NCBI GenBank assembly: GCA_964618975.1
Contig: CAZUDI010000050.1
Span: forward strand, 1 to 26,571
From: CAZUDI01 sp964618975
GTDB lineage: Bacteria; Desulfobacterota; Desulfomonilia; UBA1062
DNA length: 26,571 bases
Direction of reading: 5' to 3'
Positions 1 to 7,634 of this stretch are shown piece after piece. The first letter of the stretch is position 1; every line of letters starts with the position of its first letter. The notes beneath the pieces are model-generated. The model was not told the DNA's origin. It saw only the letters and a list, made by a program, of their open reading frames with translations, and made no database searches. The position numbers were made by a program, and so were the translations under genes.

Positions 1-55
1 GCTCGCGGCTATGGCCGAGAGCGCGCTGTCCATCGCCCTGACGGGCCCGGATGCC
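1..55. repeat. 55-bp exact duplicate of 17231-17285 at the contig edge
   Basis: Bases 1-55 are identical to 17231-17285, which lie inside the lipoprotein gene at 16710-17855. The match begins at the first base of the window and stops abruptly at base 56 (a here, t at 17286). An identity of exactly 55 bases anchored at a sequence end is what a de Bruijn assembler run with k=55 leaves where two graph paths share one k-mer. I infer an assembly overlap or chimeric join, not a biological repeat. The sequence upstream of base 56 should not be trusted as the true 5' context of the first gene. Confidence 0.85.
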
Positions 56-189
56 AGGGATATTGGGACCAGGTTGATGTCTATGTGAAGCAGCATACGG
101 AGGCCGACTTCAGCCACAGCGTCTGCCCTGATTGCATGGCGATCCATTATCCCGTTAAGAAGACCAAGACCGTAAGTGAAGAGGACTAG
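1..189 (+). CDS. C-terminal fragment of a response-regulator / PAS-type signalling protein
   Basis: This frame is open from base 1 to a TAG at 187-189. From base 58 it reads GYWDQVDVYVKQHTEADFSH and then VCPDCMAIHYP. This closely matches the conserved C-terminal tail (GYW-x-QVE-x-YI...AEFSHG-ICP-x-C...YP) found after PAS or receiver domains in many two-component proteins, especially in Desulfobacterota. The C-x2-C pair of the tail is present. The family normally has a second C-x2-CK-x-IRDD motif just before GYW. Here the upstream residues (codons 1-19) do not resemble it, because they come from the 55-bp segment shared with 17231-17285. The real gene is therefore likely cut at base 56. Which kinase or regulator it belongs to cannot be told. 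Confidence 0.7.
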   Translation, partial: ARGYGRERAVHRPDGPGCQGYWDQVDVYVKQHTEADFSHSVCPDCMAIHYPVKKTKTVSEED

Positions 190-255
190 GGCGGCAGATT
201 CCCCTCGGGAAGGCCAGAAACGCCGGGCGGGGGACGCTTCCACCCCGACAACTGC

Positions 256-279
256 CCCGGTGGCCGCGCAACCACCGGG
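256..279. terminator. Perfect 8-bp stem hairpin between convergent genes
   Basis: CCCGGTGG (256-263) pairs perfectly with CCACCGGG (272-279) across an 8-nt loop. It lies between the stop of the + strand signalling fragment (189) and the stop of the - strand TetR gene (297-299), where a bidirectional terminator is expected. There is no T-tract on either side, so classical intrinsic termination is unproven. Confidence 0.4.
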
Positions 280-296
280 CCGGGCGCATCAGGGGC

Positions 297-935
297 CTAG
301 GCGACAAAGGAATCGATGAGCAGCCTCAGGACCTCCTCCAGATCCTCCCTGCTGGTCGTCGCCCCCGAGAGGGTCATCGTGGCGGTGTTGTTCATCAGGC
401 TGATGATGATCCGGGCAAAGGCCTCGGGTTTATACCGGAAGGAGAGGCCGTTGATGTGGCCCGCGGTCTTGATGTCGCGCACGAAGAAATGCATGAGATC
501 CCGGTCGAGGCGGACCACGATGGAATTGATATCCGGGTCGTTGATGGTGGACGCGCTCATCCACAAACGGGCGAGATTGATGTATTCCCGGTTGCTCAGG
601 TAATGGCTGATCTCCGTGATGGCCGAGCTGTAACGGACGAGGATATCCCCCGGGAAATCCCACAGGGACTTCATCTGCTCGGTTATGTAGGCGAAGCTCT
701 CGTTGAGCACGGCCAGGTACAGGTCCTTCTTGCTCTTGAAGTGCATGTAGATGGTCGGCTCGGTTATGCCGGCGGACGCCGCTATTTTGGCTATGGTGGC
801 GTTTCCATAAGATTCCTCGGCAAAGACCCTCAGCGCCGTTGTCAGGATCTGCTTCCTGCGATCCATGCCCTTCATCCGTTTTTTGCGTTGCGTCACGGCC
901 TTGTCCCCCGTCTTGCTATCCCCTGCGGTAAGCAT
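297..935 (-). CDS. TetR/AcrR-family transcriptional regulator (cluster-adjacent)
   Basis: The 212-residue protein has the usual TetR size. After a basic N-terminal extension (about residues 1-25) comes the DNA-binding domain: RKQILTTALRVFAEESYGN, then the helix-turn-helix around TIAKIAASAGITEPTIYMHF and KSKKDLYLAVL (about residues 47-77). The C-terminal ligand domain is divergent, as is normal. The gene is divergent from the DUF1329-led cluster, and palindromes in the shared upstream region overlap both predicted promoters. I therefore infer that it represses itself and the cluster, and responds to a hydrophobic ligand. The start is uncertain: the ATG at 935 has only a distant AAGGGG, and Met21 or Met24 are alternatives that still keep the whole HTH. 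Confidence 0.9.
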   Translation of the reverse strand: MLTAGDSKTGDKAVTQRKKRMKGMDRRKQILTTALRVFAEESYGNATIAKIAASAGITEPTIYMHFKSKKDLYLAVLNESFAYITEQMKSLWDFPGDILVRYSSAITEISHYLSNREYINLARLWMSASTINDPDINSIVVRLDRDLMHFFVRDIKTAGHINGLSFRYKPEAFARIIISLMNNTATMTLSGATTSREDLEEVLRLLIDSFVA

Positions 936-1031
936 CTGCCCGGTTGCACCCCTTTCGTTCTTTGCATGAAGGCCCCCCAGCTCCGCACCGTCGCCGTTGA
1001 TTCAGCATGGAACCATGCCCGGGAACATCCA

Positions 1032-1061
1032 ATATACTAATGATTATTAACAATAGTATAT
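1032..1061. promoter_or_regulatory. Inverted repeat, candidate TetR operator over the regulator promoter
   Basis: ATATACTA (1032-1039) and TAGTATAT (1054-1061) are perfect 8-bp inverted arms separated by 14 nt. The right arm contains the predicted -10 box of the minus-strand TetR promoter. A repressor bound here would block that promoter. The half-sites share the ACTA/TAGT core with the palindromes at 1232-1264. Assignment to the neighbouring TetR is inferred from position. Confidence 0.5.
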
Positions 1062-1084
1062 ATTACCTTACGTTGCAATGTCAA
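1055..1084 (-). promoter_or_regulatory. Predicted sigma-70 promoter of the TetR gene
   Basis: On the minus strand a consensus -35 TTGACA (plus coordinates 1079-1084) is followed after 18 nt by a near-consensus -10 TATACT (1055-1060). The start codon at 935 lies about 115 nt downstream. This is the best-looking promoter in the window, and it overlaps the inverted repeat at 1032-1061. Confidence 0.6.
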
Positions 1085-1208
1085 GCGGCTTGCTCGCGAT
1101 AGTCCCCGCGACGCCACCGCTGAAAAAGGACCCGTAGCTGCTCTAACCAAATGATCTGATAGGCTAATATTCCCGGTTGGGGAAGATCAACCCATGCTGT
1201 AAAAGGGC

Positions 1209-1237
1209 TTGCACCAGATGGCCCCCCTGTGTTATTA
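1209..1237 (+). promoter_or_regulatory. Predicted promoter of the DUF1329-led cluster
   Basis: TTGCAC (1209-1214) and TTATTA (1232-1237) are separated by 17 nt, giving a plausible though imperfect -35/-10 pair. Transcription would start near 1244, about 85 nt before the preferred ATG at 1328. The -10 lies inside the 20-bp palindrome at 1232-1251, consistent with repression. Confidence 0.4.
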
Positions 1238-1251
1238 GTGAACACTAATAA
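1232..1251. promoter_or_regulatory. Near-perfect 20-bp palindrome, candidate operator of the cluster
   Basis: TTATTAGTGAACACTAATAA has perfect 9-bp arms around a central AA. Its size and symmetry are typical of TetR-family operators. It sits over the predicted -10 of the plus-strand cluster. It also argues that the GTG-initiated N-terminal extension of the next gene (from 1229) is not translated. Which protein binds it is inferred. Confidence 0.55.
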
Positions 1252-1264
1252 TAGTAGTTACTAT
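1251..1264. promoter_or_regulatory. Second small palindrome abutting the operator
   Basis: ATAGTA (1251-1256), GT, TACTAT (1259-1264): perfect 6-bp arms directly next to the 20-bp palindrome and sharing its last base. The TAGTA/TACTA halves resemble the arms of the repeat at 1032-1061, so this may be a second dimer site of a cooperative operator. Confidence 0.35.
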
Positions 1265-1327
1265 GTTAAGGCGCGTTTCGCGGCCCGCGGGGGCGTCGCG
1301 GACATCGCTGAGCAGGAGGGGGGTATT

Positions 1328-2617
1328 ATGGGGTATGCAAGGCTTTTCGTTATCGCGTTCATTCTGGTGGGTGTTCTCTGGGCCCCGGCATGGGCCGATG
1401 TGGTCCCCGGGGATGTGATCACCAAGGAAAATGCGCAGAAGATCGAAGGGCTGGTTCCGGATTTCATCCTGACCTGGGTGAAAAACGGTGACTTGACCAT
1501 GAAGATCGGGAAGCTCGATTTCGACAAGCGCAGGTTCTGGCCCCAGGGGGTGCTTGACCACTGGGAGTCGAACGTCGGCAGGTACAGGCTGGACGAGAAC
1601 AACGGGATCATCGATGCGAGGACATCTAAGAAGGTCCGCGGAATCGAGGGGCTGCCCTTTCCCGAACCAGACCCCGCCGACCCGAAGATGGTCGCACAGC
1701 TGATGTGGAATACGATCTTCATCGAGTATTTCATCCGCGGCGACTGTCATCAGATGATGCGCTGGTTTGCCGTCGGGCGATCGGGTCTGGAAAAGAAGCT
1801 GCTGATGGAAAACTACTGCGCTTCCGCGGACCACGAGAAGTCCCAATATGACTATATCCAGCTCTCGGTCCTCAAGGAGCCCTTCAATATCGCGGGTACC
1901 GGCACCCTGGTCCTGTATGCCCTCTACCCCATGGATGAGGGACTGCGCTTTGTCTGGACCCCGGAGCTGAGAAAGATCAGGAGGGTTTCGCACCGGCTTT
2001 CGGGTACGGAGGAGCACTTCGGCCTGGACAACGGCCCGGACGACTACTGGGCCGGCGGATCGCGCAGCGCCATGGAACAGGCCCGTTACCAGTTCATCGA
2101 GGAGCGGGAGGCCCTCGTGCCCTATGTCTCCTCCACCCCCTACAAGCTGATCGCCAAGGACAACGCCCTAGTTGGCGGGAATGTTGCCGGCAGCCCGGAT
2201 CTGAAGGCCGGTTTCGAAGACCCGCAGTGGAAGGGTGCCCCCTGGCATCTCACCAACATCATCTGGGTCAAGTCCAAGGTCTATGTCTTCAATTCCGAGA
2301 GCACCAGCCCCAATTACTCCTACGGCACCTGCCAGGGGTGGGTGGAAAAGGACACCTATATCCCGGCCTACAAGATCATCAACGACAAGAACGGCAAGTT
2401 GTGGAAGGGACAATACTGGTGCGGCGCTCCGTTTTCGAACGAGGACGGTTCCTGCAAGTTTGTGTTCCACTGGGGCAATGTCATGGTGAATCTGCGGCGG
2501 GACCACGGATCGACCTACTGCGGGCCCTTCCGCGGCGGCTGCTACATGACGGTCTTTGATGAAGGTATCAACAAGAAGATCTTCACCCGGGCGGGCTTCG
2601 CGAAATTCGCCAAGTAG
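1328..2617 (+). CDS. DUF1329 family secreted/periplasmic protein
   Basis: This 429-residue protein belongs, by its overall pattern, to the DUF1329 (LolA-like, outer-membrane-associated) family. The N-terminal VVPGDVITKENAQKIEGLVP follows a clear signal peptide (residues 1-23, cleavage after APAWA). Later segments such as FVWTPELRKIRRV are also characteristic. I chose ATG 1328 because AGGAGG lies at 1314-1319 and the signal peptide starts there. An upstream GTG at 1229 stays in frame but would translate the operator. Members are commonly encoded beside DUF1302, YCF48-like and RND proteins, as here, in clusters for hydrophobic compounds. A role in carrying a lipidic substrate across the periplasm is inference from the LolA-like fold. 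It heads the cluster. Confidence 0.85.
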   Translation: MGYARLFVIAFILVGVLWAPAWADVVPGDVITKENAQKIEGLVPDFILTWVKNGDLTMKIGKLDFDKRRFWPQGVLDHWESNVGRYRLDENNGIIDARTSKKVRGIEGLPFPEPDPADPKMVAQLMWNTIFIEYFIRGDCHQMMRWFAVGRSGLEKKLLMENYCASADHEKSQYDYIQLSVLKEPFNIAGTGTLVLYALYPMDEGLRFVWTPELRKIRRVSHRLSGTEEHFGLDNGPDDYWAGGSRSAMEQARYQFIEEREALVPYVSSTPYKLIAKDNALVGGNVAGSPDLKAGFEDPQWKGAPWHLTNIIWVKSKVYVFNSESTSPNYSYGTCQGWVEKDTYIPAYKIINDKNGKLWKGQYWCGAPFSNEDGSCKFVFHWGNVMVNLRRDHGSTYCGPFRGGCYMTVFDEGINKKIFTRAGFAKFAK

Positions 2618-2696
2618 CCGCCTGCCGCGGCCGGGCGGGGGTCCGTCGTGGTCGAAGGGCCAAGCCGCCAAGGGACGTGTCTTTGAGGAGGGGAGA

Positions 2697-3725
2697 ATGA
2701 AAAAATCCACACCGGGGTTGTGTGCATTGTGGATCCTGCTGCTGGGGGTCGCCTGGGGGCCGCTGCCGGCCTTTGCCGCCGCAGGCATTGGCGATACCAC
2801 CCTTTTCGCCGCCGCGGTGATCTCCGAGACGACCTATATCCTGACCGGGGATTGCGGCTCGATTTACCTCAGCAAGGACAGGGGGGCGTCATGGAAGGCC
2901 GTGGACGCCCAGACCAGCCATGCCCTGGCCGACGTCGCCTTTGGAGAACAGACGCAGGGCTGGATCGTCGGGCAGGCCGGAGTGATCCTGCATTCGAGCG
3001 ACGGCGGCCAGACCTGGTCCAGGCAGGTCTCGCCTTCGGCGAGCTACCTGCTCGCGGTCGATTTCTGCGATGCCGCAAACGGCTGCGCCGTGGGTGCCGA
3101 TGCCACGGTGCTCGTCACCAGCGATGGTGGGCGCACCTGGCTGAAGGCCCCTTTCGACCTGGCCGAGGATGTGGGCTGTGAATTCAGCCTCTTTGACGTC
3201 AAGATGCTGGGTCCGTCGCAGATCTGCATGGTGGGAGAGCTGGGGCGGATCTTCCTCAGTCAGGATGCCGGCCAGACCTGGATGGAGGCGCAATCGCCGC
3301 TCTATGACCCGGACATGATGATCGGCAGGGCCCTGTATTCCCTTGCCGTCGATCACGACCGGCTCTGGGCGGTCGGAATCGACGGCACCCTCGTCTGTTC
3401 GCCCGACAGGGGCCGCACCTGGCAGGAGCGCGACTGCGGCCTTCGGGATGCGGAGCTTTTCGGGGTCGCTCAAACCGGCCGCGCCTGCCTGGCCGTGGGG
3501 TCCGGGGGAACCGTCATCCGGTCGTCCGACGGGGGCCAGACCTGGAAGGGCCTTGAGGTTCCGGAACGGATCACCTGGGGCTGTCTGAGCGGGGCGGCCC
3601 TCGACAGGGATGCCTCCGGCAGACTCCACGGGGTCATTGCCGGTGAAAGAGGTACAGTGGGGATCGTTGACGACTCCCGGATCACCTGGCAGGGCACCGG
3701 GATCCGGGCGGGGGAAAACCCATGA
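2697..3725 (+). CDS. YCF48-type beta-propeller repeat protein, exported
   Basis: The protein has 342 residues. A signal peptide (about residues 1-27, ending LPAFA) is followed by about six sialidase/BNR-like repeats, each with an S-x-D-x-G-x-TW type core: SKDRGASW, SSDGGQTW, TSDGGRTW, SQDAGQTW, SPDRGRTW, SSDGGQTW. This is the YCF48/Hcf136-like beta-propeller pattern, so a periplasmic scaffold or assembly factor is likely. The start is set by GAGGAGGGG just before ATG 2697; the same frame extends upstream to 2556 but runs into the previous gene. Its stop overlaps the next start as ATGA (3722-3725), suggesting translational coupling to the RND permease. In related clusters a YCF48 protein is the usual companion of this RND type. 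Confidence 0.85.
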   Translation: MKKSTPGLCALWILLLGVAWGPLPAFAAAGIGDTTLFAAAVISETTYILTGDCGSIYLSKDRGASWKAVDAQTSHALADVAFGEQTQGWIVGQAGVILHSSDGGQTWSRQVSPSASYLLAVDFCDAANGCAVGADATVLVTSDGGRTWLKAPFDLAEDVGCEFSLFDVKMLGPSQICMVGELGRIFLSQDAGQTWMEAQSPLYDPDMMIGRALYSLAVDHDRLWAVGIDGTLVCSPDRGRTWQERDCGLRDAELFGVAQTGRACLAVGSGGTVIRSSDGGQTWKGLEVPERITWGCLSGAALDRDASGRLHGVIAGERGTVGIVDDSRITWQGTGIRAGENP

Positions 3726-6037
3726 TCGGACGCTTTGAGGAGGCACGACAGAGGGATATCGATATCGTCCTGAAATACCGCAAGGTCGGCACGCTGCTCT
3801 TCCTCCTGCTGACGTTATTTTTTGCCTTTCAGATCAGAGAGCTGCGCCTGGTCGCCGATCCCATGGGGACCATGTATCTCTCCGACCACGGCTTCTTGGA
3901 GGGCCTGCGGGCCATCGATGAGCTGGTGCCCGAGAGGCGCATGCTGGTATGCATCCTCGATCTCGATCAGGGTGATATCTATCGGGCCGCTACGATAAAA
4001 AAGATCGACGAGCTCTCCAAGGGTCTGCTCGCGATCGACGGGGTCTTGCCCGGGGGCATTGTCTCGCTCACCCAGGGTATCGATCACTATAACAATTCCG
4101 AGGCAGGACTCAGCATCGAGCCGATCCTGGGAGGCACCTGGCCGAGCACCCCGGAGGAGTTTGCCAGGCTCAAACGCAGGCTGGCGGTCAACCCGATGGG
4201 GCCGGGACGCTATGTGGCCTATGACTCCAGCGCGGTCATGATAACGGCCAGGCTGGTCGATATCCAGCAGGAAATCCGCACGTCCCACGACCAGCTGACG
4301 CACAAGCCCCCCCTGGAGGCCTATGCGAAGCAGCGCCAGGCCGCCTTCAACGCCGGTCTGCTCCAGGGGCTGCGCGATCTGAAGTCCCGGATTGATGACG
4401 AGAACCACCACCTGTATTTCATGGGCCAGGAGGTCCTGATCGCGCAGATGACCGAGATGGGCAAGAGGGATATCCCCCTGGCCGCCGGGGCCATGCTGGG
4501 CCTGCTCCTGTTGCTCTTGGGGGTGTACTTTAGGCGCGTCGCCGGGGTGCTGATCCCGCTGCTTTGCATGGGCATCGGCATGGTGTGGGTGATGGGGATC
4601 TGCGCCATGCTGGGCATCGAGCTGCATCCCATGGCCCTGCTCTTTCCCCTGATTCTGGGGCTCGTCATCCTGGGGTATGCGACCCTCCTCATGGCCGAAT
4701 ACTACCGGGTCAAGACCAGCCAGGGGGATGGCTCGATCTCGGAGGCCTTTTCCTTAACGGCCCTGTTGCCCGCCATCCTGATCCTCGGGTTTGTCTGTGC
4801 CGTCATGTACCTGGTCCCCGTGCCTTTGCTGCGGGATCTGGGCGCTATGGGGATCGTCACTGTCTTCGGCGCCCTGGGGGTGCTCCTGCTCGGGGTGCCG
4901 TCTTTGATAGCCCTCCTCCCGGTGCCTCGGCCCACGCAGGTTCCGGAGACTTCAGGGACAGGCAAGGGGGGCGGCCCCGGATATGTCGGGGTCCTTGTCA
5001 TCGCGGCCCTGGTGATCGGGGGAGGGGCCCTGGCGGCGACCAGACTCGGCGTGGGGGGCAATGTCCCCGGGTATGATTATATCTCCAAGGCGCACCCCTG
5101 GGCCCGCTGTTTCACCCTCTTGAGTGACAAGTTCATGGGGCCCAAGCAGCTTCTGGTCTACGTGGAGGCGGACAGCCCGGGAGGGCTGCTCGAGCCGGAG
5201 GCGCTCAAGGCCATCGGGGCCTTCAGCCGTTTCCTGCGCAATGCAGGCGGTGCCAAGGAAAGCATCGCCTTTGACATGATGGTCTGCCTGACCAGGGGCA
5301 TGCTCACGGATGCCAACCCCAAATGGCGGACCATCCCGGTGAGCCGTGACCAGATCTTCGGCCTTTCCGGCATGATCATGGAAGAGGGCGGGGCCGAGGA
5401 ATTCATGGGCCCCCGTTACACGCGGGCCGTCATCTCCCCGTTCTTCTCCGAGCATGCCACGGCGGCCGTCGACGCCTATGCCGCTCGTATGCAGGGCTAC
5501 ATCGACACCCACCCCGCCGAGCATCTCCGCTTCTCTTTGGGAGGGGGGCTGCTGGGGATGACCAAGATCCTCAACGATACCACGCGAGAGGCCTACGGCG
5601 TGATCATCGTCGCCGCCTTTTTGGGGCTGCTGCTCGCGGGGGCCCTGGCCTCCGGCTCCCTGGCCGGGGGCCTGCTCATCCTCCTGCCGGTTGCCGCGGC
5701 CCAGGCCCTGATGTGGATCCTCATGCTGCTCTGCGAGATGGAGCTCGGACTGCCCCTGGTGGCCGTGACCCCGGTGGCGCTGGGTTTCGGCGCGATGTTC
5801 GGCCTGTACGGAAGCCGGGACGGGTTTGCGCCCGCCACCCTGGCCTGGACCGGAGGACTGGTGTGTGCCGCGTGCCTGCCGTGGAGCCTTATCGGCCTGC
5901 GTTTCCAGGGCGGCATGCTGGCGGCCTTCGGTATGCTGATATTCTGCATCACCCTGTGCTCGCTCGGGTTCATGCCCGTCTGGAGACGATGGAACAAGCG
6001 CACCGCGCGTCTAACCCCTGGAGATACCGATGGATAA
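3722..6037 (+). CDS. RND/MMPL-type membrane permease
   Basis: The 771-residue protein shows the two-fold RND/MMPL layout. TM1 (about 21-38) is followed by a periplasmic domain (about 40-250) and five membrane segments (about 251-269, 273-297, 303-325, 347-367, 375-400). The pattern then repeats: TM7 (about 421-440), periplasmic domain (about 441-620) and five more segments (about 624-643, 647-671, 676-697, 705-724, 730-752). Twelve segments with large loops after TM1 and TM7 are diagnostic. The TM4-like helix reads LVILGYATLLMAEYYR and the TM10-like helix ALGFGAMFGLYGSRD. Neither has the Asp-Tyr pair that carries protons in MmpL proteins. It starts within the YCF48 stop and overlaps the next gene by 8 nt. 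Substrate unknown; movement of a hydrophobic molecule or lipid is inferred from its partners. Confidence 0.85.
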   Translation: MIGRFEEARQRDIDIVLKYRKVGTLLFLLLTLFFAFQIRELRLVADPMGTMYLSDHGFLEGLRAIDELVPERRMLVCILDLDQGDIYRAATIKKIDELSKGLLAIDGVLPGGIVSLTQGIDHYNNSEAGLSIEPILGGTWPSTPEEFARLKRRLAVNPMGPGRYVAYDSSAVMITARLVDIQQEIRTSHDQLTHKPPLEAYAKQRQAAFNAGLLQGLRDLKSRIDDENHHLYFMGQEVLIAQMTEMGKRDIPLAAGAMLGLLLLLLGVYFRRVAGVLIPLLCMGIGMVWVMGICAMLGIELHPMALLFPLILGLVILGYATLLMAEYYRVKTSQGDGSISEAFSLTALLPAILILGFVCAVMYLVPVPLLRDLGAMGIVTVFGALGVLLLGVPSLIALLPVPRPTQVPETSGTGKGGGPGYVGVLVIAALVIGGGALAATRLGVGGNVPGYDYISKAHPWARCFTLLSDKFMGPKQLLVYVEADSPGGLLEPEALKAIGAFSRFLRNAGGAKESIAFDMMVCLTRGMLTDANPKWRTIPVSRDQIFGLSGMIMEEGGAEEFMGPRYTRAVISPFFSEHATAAVDAYAARMQGYIDTHPAEHLRFSLGGGLLGMTKILNDTTREAYGVIIVAAFLGLLLAGALASGSLAGGLLILLPVAAAQALMWILMLLCEMELGLPLVAVTPVALGFGAMFGLYGSRDGFAPATLAWTGGLVCAACLPWSLIGLRFQGGMLAAFGMLIFCITLCSLGFMPVWRRWNKRTARLTPGDTDG

Positions 6038-7634
6038 AGACACGACAAAGACCCTGGTCGAGGCAATCGCCGAGGTCGTGGGCCCCCAAGCGGTGCGCTG
6101 CGACGACGCCACCCGCTGGACCTATGCGATCCAGGATTTCGGCGGGGCCTTTTTCTATCCCCTCTCGGACCGCTATACCGCCCCGGACATCGTAGCGATC
6201 CCGCATACCACCCAAGAGGTCTCCGGGATCGTCAAACTGGCCAACCGCTTCAGGGTCCCGGTGATTGCCCGGGGCGGCGGCCACGACATGACCGGTGCCG
6301 CAACCCCCCTGAAGGGCCACGGCGGCATTATCCTGGACATGACCTCCATGAACAGGGTGCTGGATTACCAGGAGGGGCTCAACGCGGTCAGGTTTCAGCC
6401 GGGAATCCGCTGGGGAGACCTGGAGCATCAGCTCAACGAGAAGCACCTGACCCTCGGGGTTCTGGGGCCCCATGGCCTGCACGGGGCCACGCTCGGGGCG
6501 GGGGTCGGACACAACTGTTTTTCGATCAACGCCCCCGAATACGGGTGGCCCTCGGAGAATGTCCTGACCCTGCAGGTGGTGCTGCCCAACGGCGATATCA
6601 TCGAAACCGGCTCGCTTGCCAATCAGAACTGCACGAACTGGTTCTTCCGGGAATGCAACGGCCCGGACATGGCCGGGATCTTCCTCGGCTCCGGCGGGGC
6701 CTTCGGCATCATCACCGAGATCGCCATGAAGACCTATCCCCGGCCAAACCTTTCGGCCACCTTTGTCTTCGGCTTCGCCGACCTGGACAAATATCTCGAG
6801 TTCGTCCACCGGGTGGGCTGGTTCAGGCTCGTCACCGAGTTGTGGGGCATGGCCTTCCTCGGGCTGCATCCCAAGATGAAGGCCCTTTTCCGGTCCATCT
6901 TCGGGGAGAAGGATCTGATCCTGCTCACCATCGAGGGCACGGACAAGGGCATCTTCACCGCCCGCAAAAGGGCGGTCAAGAGGATCGCCAGGCAGCTGGG
7001 GGGCGTGGAGATCCCGGTCGAGGGCCTGATGCATGCCATCGGCGGCAGCGTCATCGACAAGGTCGAGTTCGCCGGCGGGGGCTATTACGGCGGCATGAGC
7101 GGCCCCAACGACAGCTGCACCTGCTCGATTACCCCGGTCTTGAACTGGAAGAGGGTGGCCACCAAGGGGGTGGCGGTGCTCAACGAAAATCGGGATGCCC
7201 TCAGCGGGTCGTTCTTTACCATCGATGCGGACGGCTTCTACATCTTCCCCCTCCTTCTGGGCGGCGGCAACTGCTGCCAGAGCGTGGTCTCGACCGCGGT
7301 CGACTATGACTGCGGGGGCGCGGCGGGCACGCGCGCCTGCGATGAGCCCATTTCCGGAGAGCGGGCCGCGAAGGCCGCGTACAACCTGAAGCGGGCCAAG
7401 GAGTTCTATGCGACCATCTGGGAGATGTATCTGGACAACAACGTGGCGCCCTACCGCATCGGCAAGGAGAACCCGAACCTTATCAAGCGCCTTAAACCGG
7501 AATATTACAACTTCCTCAAGCTGATCAAGCAGGCCCTGGACCCCCACAACATCATGAATCCCGGGGTGATTGGTCTGGGTGTCGACGAACGTGAGGCCAA
7601 GGGCCTGATCCAGGAGGAAAGGGATGCGTCTTGA
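6030..7634 (+). CDS. FAD-binding oxidoreductase, GlcD/VAO-like
   Basis: The protein has 534 residues and no signal peptide, so it is probably cytoplasmic. The FAD-binding type 4 (PCMH-fold) domain shows the diphosphate loop PVIARGGGHDMTGA (about residues 77-90), ILDMTSMNRVL, FQPGIRWGDLE and a glycine-rich GSGGAFGIITEIAMK. The C-terminus has the family signature ALDPHNIMNPG (about 502-512) seen in glycolate oxidase GlcD, D-lactate dehydrogenases and the vanillyl-alcohol oxidase group. It overlaps the RND gene by 8 nt and the following Fe-S gene by 11 nt. The arrangement mirrors GlcD-GlcF, where the flavoprotein oxidises a hydroxy compound and the Fe-S partner takes the electrons. The substrate cannot be read from sequence; a hydroxyl-bearing hydrophobic compound fits the context. 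Confidence 0.85.
   Translation: MDKDTTKTLVEAIAEVVGPQAVRCDDATRWTYAIQDFGGAFFYPLSDRYTAPDIVAIPHTTQEVSGIVKLANRFRVPVIARGGGHDMTGAATPLKGHGGIILDMTSMNRVLDYQEGLNAVRFQPGIRWGDLEHQLNEKHLTLGVLGPHGLHGATLGAGVGHNCFSINAPEYGWPSENVLTLQVVLPNGDIIETGSLANQNCTNWFFRECNGPDMAGIFLGSGGAFGIITEIAMKTYPRPNLSATFVFGFADLDKYLEFVHRVGWFRLVTELWGMAFLGLHPKMKALFRSIFGEKDLILLTIEGTDKGIFTARKRAVKRIARQLGGVEIPVEGLMHAIGGSVIDKVEFAGGGYYGGMSGPNDSCTCSITPVLNWKRVATKGVAVLNENRDALSGSFFTIDADGFYIFPLLLGGGNCCQSVVSTAVDYDCGGAAGTRACDEPISGERAAKAAYNLKRAKEFYATIWEMYLDNNVAPYRIGKENPNLIKRLKPEYYNFLKLIKQALDPHNIMNPGVIGLGVDEREAKGLIQEERDAS

Noticed and set aside
1229..1327. N-terminal GTG-initiated extension of the DUF1329 gene
   Set aside because: It would translate through two palindromic operators and place 33 residues before the signal peptide; AGGAGG supports ATG 1328.
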